The notes under the pieces are model-generated. The model worked only from the letters and a program-made list of their open reading frames with translations. It made no database searches and was not told the DNA's origin. Source: Actinomycetota bacterium (GTDB lineage Bacteria; Actinomycetota; Acidimicrobiia; Acidimicrobiales; Acidimicrobilacustridaceae). Taken from it: a DNA stretch of 41,675 bases. How positions within the stretch are numbered: position 1 is the first letter of the stretch; each line of letters begins with the position of its first letter. The stretch covers positions 1 through 41,675 of the forward strand of contig WLMU01000009.1 of assembly GCA_009700115.1 (NCBI GenBank), in the 5' to 3' direction. The position numbers were made by a program, and so were the translations under genes. Below, piece by piece: positions 35,981 to 41,675 of the stretch.

Positions 35981-37153
35981 TTAGCCGCAGGTTTGACCGT
36001 CGGGCACGCGAGGAATGAATTCACTCAACGTTGTTGTTGTGACGGCTCCTGTCGTGGTCGTCGTTCCAAATGTTGACGCAGTTGCTGCGCTGGAACTTGA
36101 CGATGTCGCTGCCGTGGTTGGTGTCGCCTGCACACTCGTGTCTGAAGCAGCATTGAGGTTAGGAATCGGTCGCAGTCCGCGGAATACATCGAAGATTGGC
36201 TGCGATGCGGCGACATTCAGCTCAAGGACACTCGCTGCACCTTTGAAGGTTCCGGTAGCGACAGGAGTGAAACTCACCAGAGCATCGGGATCGAACGTTC
36301 GGAACTGTGATCCAAGATCAACGAGTTGCTGAATCGTGAACTCGGTATCGAGCGTGACGTTTTTCTTGGCGATATCAAGGAAGTCTTTCAAGATGAAAGG
36401 GTTACGCACGCCCTGAGCGACGGCCTTCTTTAACGCTGCACGAATGAACTGCTGCTGACGCGTGACTCGGCCGAAATCGCTTGTCGGGTCTTCCTGCCAC
36501 GACCTCATGTTGTCGCGAGAAATTTCAAAATGCCGAGATCGAGCGAAGGCAAGCGCTTGCTCACCAGTCAGCATCTGACAGCCGGTGTCATACTGAAACA
36601 ATCCTGTGGCTTGGTCACGCGATGGGTAGTTGAAATACACCGGCACACCGTTGACCGCTTTGACCAAAGCTTCGAAGCCTTGGAAATCGACCATCGCATA
36701 GTGATTGATCGGAATCCCGAAATCCTGATTAATCGTCTGGATCAAACGTTCAGGTCCGCCGAGCGCCACGGCCGTATTAATGCGACCTTGACCTCCCCCA
36801 GCAATATCAACCCAAAGATCTCGAGGTAGCGACAGCAACGATGCCTGCTGCGTTTTTGGCTCGACACGCAGAATCATGATCGTGTCGGTATTGAGAGACT
36901 TGCTCCGACCACGCAGCACCGGGTCGCCTTCGGCCAACCCCATGCCATCGTCAATGCCCACCAGCAAAATGTTCATTGCCTCACCGGGAGCACTTGCCGC
37001 CTGAAGCGACGAACCCACGTCGATCCGAGGAAGAGCGCTCGCCTGGTTGTAGGCCCACGCCAAACCGCCTGCCGCTATGAGGCAGGCGAATACGACGAAG
37101 ACATTCAGTGAGAGCAGCAGCCGCTGAGGCCACGTGCGGGAGGTATGACGCAC
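35981..37153 (-). CDS. LytR-CpsA-Psr (LCP) family cell-wall glycopolymer transferase
   Basis: Attaches lipid-linked glycopolymers to peptidoglycan outside the membrane. 390 residues from the chosen start: a short basic tail with RTWPQRL, one membrane segment (LLSLNVFVVFACLIAAGGLAWAY), then the LCP domain with MNILLVGIDD, NTDTIMILRVEPKTQQASLLSLPRDLWVDI, GRINTAVALGG, MVDFQGFEALVKAVNGVPVYF and GEQALAFARSRHF. A Thr/Ser-rich tail ends in a Cys. The track start at 37231 nearly meets pabB. The GTG at 37153, 7 nt after TAGTGT, gives a conventional N-terminus and is preferred. It probably acts on the glycan made by this locus. Confidence 0.92.
   Translation of the reverse strand: MRHTSRTWPQRLLLSLNVFVVFACLIAAGGLAWAYNQASALPRIDVGSSLQAASAPGEAMNILLVGIDDGMGLAEGDPVLRGRSKSLNTDTIMILRVEPKTQQASLLSLPRDLWVDIAGGGQGRINTAVALGGPERLIQTINQDFGIPINHYAMVDFQGFEALVKAVNGVPVYFNYPSRDQATGLFQYDTGCQMLTGEQALAFARSRHFEISRDNMRSWQEDPTSDFGRVTRQQQFIRAALKKAVAQGVRNPFILKDFLDIAKKNVTLDTEFTIQQLVDLGSQFRTFDPDALVSFTPVATGTFKGAASVLELNVAASQPIFDVFRGLRPIPNLNAASDTSVQATPTTAATSSSSSAATASTFGTTTTTGAVTTTTLSEFIPRVPDGQTCG
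36013..36115 (-). repeat. Low-complexity Ser/Thr-rich coding tract in the LCP C-terminus
   Basis: Encodes SSSSSAATASTFGTTTTTGAVTTTTL. It resembles the tail of the DUF5719 protein and is probably an unstructured extracytoplasmic spacer. Confidence 0.55.
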
Positions 37154-37160
37154 GAGACGA

Positions 37161-37166
37161 ACACTA
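37161..37166 (-). promoter_or_regulatory. Putative -10 box (TAGTGT) for leaderless LCP gene
   Basis: Minus-strand TAGTGT ends 7 nt before the GTG at 37153. Accepting it separates the LCP gene from pabB by 84 nt and leaves room for both promoters. Confidence 0.45.
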
Positions 37167-37222
37167 CCGGAGCCTGCCTCGTTGCCCACGTCGCCCACCT
37201 GTCGATGCTGCAGGGACCGTCG

Positions 37223-37228
37223 TAGGCT
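37223..37228 (+). promoter_or_regulatory. Putative -10 box (TAGGCT) for pabB-pabC
   Basis: TAGGCT, the same hexamer as before ftsH, ends 9 nt before the pabB GTG at 37238. There is no ribosome-binding site, so the leader is nil or a few bases. Confidence 0.5.
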
Positions 37229-37237
37229 CACACGAGC

Positions 37238-38275
37238 GTGAACACATCAACTCTTACCGCTCTAAGCATCGAACCCCTCGCTGTCGTCGGAGGGATGGTC
37301 GCGTCTGGTCTCGCCGATGTCACCTCAGATCTTGCGGCTCTCGATTCATCGGGTTGGTGGGCTGTCGTTCTGCCATTCGATGGCGAACCCATCTGCGCGC
37401 GATTCGAGCGGCGCCGACCAACTGCCTCCCTTCCACGTTCTGCGCAACCTTGGAATGGCCCGGCACTCGAGTCATGGACATCATCGCTCTCTCGGACCGA
37501 GTTCTCTCAACGAGTTCATGACATTCGCGACTCCATCGCAGCCGGCGATGTCTACCAAGTGAACCTCACTCGCCAATTGTCTGCTCCTCTTCCCCCCGAA
37601 GCTTCGATGCTCGCATTGGGCGAACAACTTGCCGCGGCCAACCCCGCTCCGTTCTCGGCAGTTATCGAACTTCCCTCGCTCGATCTCCGAATCGCATCGG
37701 CATCACCCGAACTGTTCTTAGCTCGCGACGGTTCCCGAGTGCGCTCAGCTCCAATCAAAGGAACCACGTCAACGGGTGGCGATTTCAGCGAGAAGGACTA
37801 CGCCGAAAACATCATGATCGTTGACCTCGTGCGAAACGACTTTGGTCGCGTATGTCACCCCGGTTCGGTTCACGTTCCAAGCCTTCTCGTACGTCAACAT
37901 CATCCTGGCCTTGACCACCTCGTCAGCACCGTCGAAGGCGAATTGCGGCGAAACGTTGGCTGGCCAGAACTCATCGAAGCAACCTTCGCTCCGGGCTCAG
38001 TGACCGGTGCCCCCAAGATCGCTGCCGTTCAAAGAATTCACGAACTTGAGCCCGTCGACCGCAATATCTATTGCGGTTCTATCGGATGGGTCGACGCCGA
38101 TCGATCAATCGGTGAATTGAATGTTGCCATCCGCACCTTCTGGGTTCATGAAGATCGACTGTGCTTTGGCACCGGTGGCGCCATCACGTGGGACTCCACC
38201 GCAGATGATGAATGGGCCGAAACCGAACTCAAAGCAGAACGTCTCATCGCTCTCGCTTCTTCTCGACCCGCATGA
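37238..38275 (+). CDS. pabB: Aminodeoxychorismate synthase component I (chorismate-binding enzyme)
   Basis: Makes 4-amino-4-deoxychorismate from chorismate and ammonia for folate synthesis. 345 residues, shorter than the usual 450 because the N-terminal half is reduced. The chorismate-binding domain is intact: DIRDSIAAGDVYQVNLTRQL, SPELFLARDG, SAPIKGTTSTGG, MIVDLVRNDFGRVCHPGSV, FAPGSVTGAPKIAAVQRIHELEP and GSIGWVDADRSIGELNVAIRT. Coupling to pabC by an ATGA overlap favours PabB over TrpE. The glutaminase partner PabA is not in the window. Confidence 0.92.
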   Translation: MNTSTLTALSIEPLAVVGGMVASGLADVTSDLAALDSSGWWAVVLPFDGEPICARFERRRPTASLPRSAQPWNGPALESWTSSLSRTEFSQRVHDIRDSIAAGDVYQVNLTRQLSAPLPPEASMLALGEQLAAANPAPFSAVIELPSLDLRIASASPELFLARDGSRVRSAPIKGTTSTGGDFSEKDYAENIMIVDLVRNDFGRVCHPGSVHVPSLLVRQHHPGLDHLVSTVEGELRRNVGWPELIEATFAPGSVTGAPKIAAVQRIHELEPVDRNIYCGSIGWVDADRSIGELNVAIRTFWVHEDRLCFGTGGAITWDSTADDEWAETELKAERLIALASSRPA

Positions 38276-39087
38276 GTACCCACGTCATTTGGGTGAACGG
38301 GGAACTCCTCGAAAGTTCGACACCTTCGCTTTCGGCGAACGATCACGGATTCCTGCTCGGCGATGGCATCTTCGACACGTTGCTAGTTCGAGACAGAAAG
38401 CCTGTGTTCTTCACCCGCCATCTTCGACGTCTTCGAAGTGGAATCGACCGACTTCTCATCGAGAACGCGCCCACCGACGATCAACTCGCCAACGCGATGT
38501 CGCAACTTCTCGAAGCCAACAATCTTGTCGATGCTCGCGTGCGCATCACTGTCACCCCTGGCTCTGGAATTTCCGCGCTTGAACGAGGTGCCCTGCCGTT
38601 GACGGTCATGACGGCAGTTCCACTTGGGACGAAGCCTTCATCGGTTTCGCTGTGCACAGTCGAGTGGGTCCGCAACGAACGATCCCCACTCGCCGGACTC
38701 AAGTCCACGAGTTGGGGCGAGAACGCTTCCATCCTTCGTTTCGCCCGAAGCAACGGATTCGACAACGCAATTCTTTTCGACAGCACTGGTCGACTCAGCG
38801 AATGCACAACGTCAAATCTCTACTTGGTCATCGACCAACAAATCGTTACTCCAACGCTCGACAGCGGATGTCTGCCCGGGATCATTCGAGAAGTGCTTCT
38901 CGAAAAAGGCATCGCCACCGAACGCGACCTGTTCCCCTCTGATCTGGCACAGGCAACCGCGGTTTTCATCACTTCATCGATAACGGGCGTTGTGCCCGTG
39001 CACCGAGTGGACAAGCTCCAATTCGCCGAAGACTCGCAGCAGACCGCTGCTGCGAATGACGTCATCGAGAACTTGTCTGCGTCCTAG
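38272..39087 (+). CDS. pabC: Aminodeoxychorismate lyase / class IV aminotransferase
   Basis: PLP enzyme that releases pyruvate from aminodeoxychorismate to give p-aminobenzoate. 271 residues: VIWVNGELLESSTPSLSANDHGFLLGDGIFDTLLV at the start, the PLP lysine in AGLKSTSWGENASILRFAR, LSECTTSNLYLV, and CLPGIIREVLLEKGI with the class IV glutamate. Branched-chain or D-amino-acid aminotransferases share the fold, but the ATGA overlap with pabB settles the likely role. The track start at 38212 is rejected in favour of the overlapping ATG at 38272. It converges with birA, 7 nt apart. Confidence 0.9.
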   Translation: MSTHVIWVNGELLESSTPSLSANDHGFLLGDGIFDTLLVRDRKPVFFTRHLRRLRSGIDRLLIENAPTDDQLANAMSQLLEANNLVDARVRITVTPGSGISALERGALPLTVMTAVPLGTKPSSVSLCTVEWVRNERSPLAGLKSTSWGENASILRFARSNGFDNAILFDSTGRLSECTTSNLYLVIDQQIVTPTLDSGCLPGIIREVLLEKGIATERDLFPSDLAQATAVFITSSITGVVPVHRVDKLQFAEDSQQTAAANDVIENLSAS

Positions 39088-39094
39088 CGACAAT

Positions 39095-39895
39095 TCACGA
39101 CAGCAGGCGGGCGTGCACGATGTCGCCCACTGTCACCGAAACGATGGTTCCATCTCGGTCAACGAGCAGTCGTCCGTCGTCGGCAATCCCGACCGCCTGA
39201 CCATCGAATGATTCGTTCGTGCTCTCGACGCGAACATCGCGCCCAATCGTCGACGAAGCAGCACGTACGTCTTCAAGGAGTCGGATTCGCCCAGCGTCGT
39301 TGCCAATCGCGACGAGGTGACGATCGAAATGACGAAGCCACGCAACAAGGACATCTTCGCGATCAACCGAGCTGCCGGTCAGGTGATTGACCGAGGCTGC
39401 GGTCAACGACAGTTCCTCGGGAAGATCGGCCGGCCAATCGAGATTGAGTCCCATCCCGACCACGACAGCCTCGACATGGCCATGGGCCACGTGGGACTCG
39501 GCCAAGATGCCGGCCAACTTCCGGTCGGCGAGGGGCCCTTCGGCCACGACGAGATCGTTGGGCCATTTCATACCGGGTCGAATCCCGGCGACCTCGTCCA
39601 CCGCATCGATCGCCGCGAGCCCACAGGCCAGCGTGAGAAGGAAGAGCTCGTCTGGGCCCACCGATGGCCGCAGAAGCGCCGAGACGAGCAACGAGGCCCC
39701 GGCAGGCGCAATCCATGCCCGATCAAGGCGTCCCCTGCCCGCGGATTGGTAGTCAGCAACGAGGACCAGGCCCTCTGCAACGCCCGCGGCGGCGGCCTCG
39801 AGGAGGTCTCGATTGGTAGAACCGGTCTCGGCCACCCATCGCACATCGGCGAATCGGGTGCCCGGGACCCCAGAAGTGGCGAAGGACCTGTTCAC
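39095..39895 (-). CDS. birA: Biotin--[acetyl-CoA-carboxylase] ligase (BirA, group I)
   Basis: Activates biotin to biotinyl-AMP and transfers it to the lysine of biotin carboxyl carrier domains. About 266 residues without the N-terminal DNA-binding domain, so it is not a repressor: WVAETGSTNRDLLEAAAAG, YQSAGRGRLDRAWIAPAGASLLVS (biotin/AMP loop), GIRPGMKWPNDLVV, DRKLAGILAES and VVGMGLNLDWP. The track start is an ATG at 39907. The GTG at 39895 lies 7 nt after TATGGT and is preferred slightly; the difference is four residues. It is divergent from the accA gene, whose product is its obvious substrate. Confidence 0.93.
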   Translation of the reverse strand: MNRSFATSGVPGTRFADVRWVAETGSTNRDLLEAAAAGVAEGLVLVADYQSAGRGRLDRAWIAPAGASLLVSALLRPSVGPDELFLLTLACGLAAIDAVDEVAGIRPGMKWPNDLVVAEGPLADRKLAGILAESHVAHGHVEAVVVGMGLNLDWPADLPEELSLTAASVNHLTGSSVDREDVLVAWLRHFDRHLVAIGNDAGRIRLLEDVRAASSTIGRDVRVESTNESFDGQAVGIADDGRLLVDRDGTIVSVTVGDIVHARLLS

Positions 39896-39902
39896 GCGTG
39901 CC

Positions 39903-39908
39903 ACCATA
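39903..39908 (-). promoter_or_regulatory. Putative -10 box (TATGGT) for leaderless birA
   Basis: Minus-strand TATGGT ends 7 nt before the GTG at 39895 and includes the ATG that the ORF track uses as start. If it is the promoter, that ATG is not translated. Confidence 0.4.
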
Positions 39909-39912
39909 GAGC

Positions 39913-41675
39913 GTGCTTAAAAAGATCCTCATCGCCAACCGCGGCGAAATCGCTGTCCGTGTCATCCGCGCCTGTCAGGAAATGGGCATCGCCACCGTGG
40001 CGGTCTACTCCGACCTTGACCGTGACGCCCTCCATGTTCGCCTCGCTGACGAGGCCTACTCACTCGGCGGCACCACCGCCGCGGAGAGTTACCTCAACAC
40101 CGAATTGATCCTCGATGTCATCGAGCGCAGCGGTGCTGACGGCGTGCATCCTGGTTATGGCTTCTTCTCAGAGAACACCGACTTCGCCCGCGCCATCACC
40201 GAACGCGGTGTCACGTTTATCGGCCCGCCTCCTGGTGCGATCGAAATCATGGGCGACAAAGTTTCAAGTCGTATCGCCGCACAAGCTGCCGGAGTGCAAG
40301 GCGTTCCGGGAACCACTGAATTTCTCAAAGATTCTTCTGAAGTAGTTGCGTTCGGTAAAGCTCATGGTTGGCCAGTTGCGATTAAAGCGGCCTACGGCGG
40401 CGGCGGTCGCGGCATGCGCGTTGTTCGCAGCGAAGACGAAGCGGCCGAGGCATTCGACTCCGCCCAGAGCGAAGCACTCAAAGGCTTTGGTCGCGACGAG
40501 TGCTACGTCGAGCGCTATCTCACATGGCCTCGCCACATCGAAATGCAGATCATCGCCGACACCCATGGCAACTGCGTCTGGATCGCCGAGCGCGATTGTT
40601 CGGCCCAGCGTCGTCATCAGAAACTCGTTGAAGAGAGCCCGGCACCGAACTTCCCCCCAGAAATTCGTCAAGCAATGGGCGATGCCGCGGTAACGGTCGC
40701 CAAGGCCTGCGGTTACGTCAACGCCGGCACTGTCGAATTCCTGTTCCAAGACGGCGAGTTCTTCTTCCTCGAGATGAACACTCGCCTTCAGGTTGAACAT
40801 CCCGTTACCGAAATGGTCTCGGGCATTGACCTTGTTGCCGAACAGATTCGTGTTGCATCTGGACTCCCCCTTTCGATCACGCAGGAATCAATCGAACTTC
40901 GTGGTCACGCAATCGAAATTCGTATCAACGCTGAAGATCCAGCTCAGGGCAAGTTCCTCCCCTCCCCCGGCCACATCACCACGCTGGTTCCTCCGGCTGG
41001 TTTCGGCACCCGCTGGGATGGCGGCTACGAATCAGGCGACACCGTCAGCCAGTACTACGACAACCTTGTCGGCAAGCTCATCTGTTGGGGTGCTGATCGA
41101 GACATCGCGATTCGACGGACCCTTCGCGCGCTTCACGAGTTCCGCATCGAGGGCATCGCCACCACCATTCCTGCCGACCTCGCAATCCTCGAGCATCAGG
41201 ACTTCGTCGACGGCATCCACTCCACGAAGTGGGTCGAAGACACACTTGACCTCAGTAGCGTCGGAAGCACCGCAACGGTCGCCGATGGCGAAACCGAAGC
41301 AAAGGTTCAGCGCGATGTCGACGTTGAAGTCAATGGCAAGCGCTTCTCGGTGAAGGTGTTCGTTCCTGAATCACAGGCTGGCGCGGTTGTTGCCGGCGGT
41401 GCTGCGGGCGGAGCAAGCCGTCCCCGTCGTTCAGCAGGTGCTGGCGCAGGAGCGGGCGCAGGTTCCGGTTCCGTCGCTGTTCCCATGCAGGGAACCATCG
41501 TCAAGCTTCTGGTCGAAGTTGGCCAGGAAGTTGAAGCTGGCGCAACCGTCTGCGTGCTCGAAGCCATGAAGATGGAAAACAACATCACTGCCGACAAGGC
41601 CGGCACCGTCAAAGAGATCAAAGTCGCCGTTGGCGATTCGGTTGGCTCTGGCGATGTCGTTGTTGTTATTGAGTA
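39913..41675 (+). CDS. accA: Acyl-CoA carboxylase alpha subunit (biotin carboxylase + BCCP), 3' end cut by window
   Basis: Missing from the ORF track because no stop lies inside the window. From GTG at 39913 the frame gives 587 residues, VLKKILIANRGEIAVRVIRACQEMGI..., ending VVVVIE then TA, so the stop is probably one base beyond the edge. The biotin carboxylase domain has the ATP-grasp glycine loop AAYGGGGRGMRVV and EMNTRLQVEHPVTEMVSGIDLV. An Ala/Gly linker leads to the carrier domain with the biotinylated lysine in VCVLEAMKMENNI. Domain order matches mycobacterial AccA3-type subunits, which work with separate carboxyltransferase subunits to make malonyl- or methylmalonyl-CoA. It is divergent from birA. 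Confidence 0.95.
   Translation, partial: MLKKILIANRGEIAVRVIRACQEMGIATVAVYSDLDRDALHVRLADEAYSLGGTTAAESYLNTELILDVIERSGADGVHPGYGFFSENTDFARAITERGVTFIGPPPGAIEIMGDKVSSRIAAQAAGVQGVPGTTEFLKDSSEVVAFGKAHGWPVAIKAAYGGGGRGMRVVRSEDEAAEAFDSAQSEALKGFGRDECYVERYLTWPRHIEMQIIADTHGNCVWIAERDCSAQRRHQKLVEESPAPNFPPEIRQAMGDAAVTVAKACGYVNAGTVEFLFQDGEFFFLEMNTRLQVEHPVTEMVSGIDLVAEQIRVASGLPLSITQESIELRGHAIEIRINAEDPAQGKFLPSPGHITTLVPPAGFGTRWDGGYESGDTVSQYYDNLVGKLICWGADRDIAIRRTLRALHEFRIEGIATTIPADLAILEHQDFVDGIHSTKWVEDTLDLSSVGSTATVADGETEAKVQRDVDVEVNGKRFSVKVFVPESQAGAVVAGGAAGGASRPRRSAGAGAGAGAGSGSVAVPMQGTIVKLLVEVGQEVEAGATVCVLEAMKMENNITADKAGTVKEIKVAVGDSVGSGDVVVVIE

Overview
The window looks like a chromosomal core segment from a high-to-moderate-GC actinobacterium, most likely class Acidimicrobiia. 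That placement is inferred from gene content and gene style, not from a search. The signs are coenzyme F420 genes (cofD, cofE), a DUF3499 zinc-ribbon protein, a DUF5719-type exported protein, a LytR-CpsA-Psr protein beginning with an RTWPQRL-type tail, Thr-rich C-terminal tails on exported proteins, many GTG starts, and -10 boxes placed 6-7 nt before start codons. There is no IS element, integrase, CRISPR array, tRNA or rRNA that I can see. The DNA is very compact: the longest non-coding gap is about 165 nt, upstream of sahH, so no 300-base stretch lacks a gene.

Layout. 1-5837: the end of an ABC-F ATPase gene (+), then prfB, secA, comF and an SDR dehydrogenase on the minus strand. 5872-14804, minus strand: a strong hairpin, sahH, a SIS-domain phosphosugar isomerase-like gene, a Trm112-like gene, manB, an ALG5-like GT2, a large GT-C-like membrane protein and a CPBP protease. 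14867-17128, plus strand: DUF3499 and ftsH. 17130-22824, minus strand: a giant GT2/membrane fusion, DUF5719 and a thioredoxin-like protein in one tight operon. 22889-29052, plus strand: a small unknown protein, a GT4, a GDP-4-keto-6-deoxymannose reductase (rmd-like), gmd, cofD, cofE and an FkbM-type methyltransferase. 29049-34856, minus strand: three overlapping GT4 genes, then a small membrane protein, manC and a GalE-like epimerase. 34948-41675: GDP-L-fucose synthase (+), an LCP transferase (-), pabB-pabC (+), birA (-) and accA (+), with accA cut one base short of what looks like its stop codon.

How it fits together. The centre is a cell-envelope glycan locus built on GDP-mannose. The SIS protein (if active) and ManB would supply mannose-1-P, and ManC makes GDP-mannose. 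Gmd makes the 4-keto-6-deoxy intermediate, which the Rmd-like and Fcl-like reductases can take to GDP-D-rhamnose and GDP-L-fucose. Five or more glycosyltransferases and an FkbM methyltransferase would assemble the glycan, and the LCP protein would attach it to the wall. The ALG5-like GT2 plus the GT-C-like membrane protein suggest a second, polyprenyl-phosphate-dependent branch outside the membrane. Housekeeping genes (secA, prfB, ftsH, sahH, F420, folate, biotin/acyl-CoA carboxylase) are interleaved. From memory, the gene set parallels the Mycobacterium tuberculosis Rv3240c-Rv3285 interval (secA1, comF-like, sahH, SIS protein, manB, fbiA/fbiB, manC, LCP, birA, accA3), so this appears to be an old conserved actinobacterial block and not a recent island. 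The least understood parts are the GT2-fusion/DUF5719/thioredoxin operon and the 73-aa protein divergent from it.
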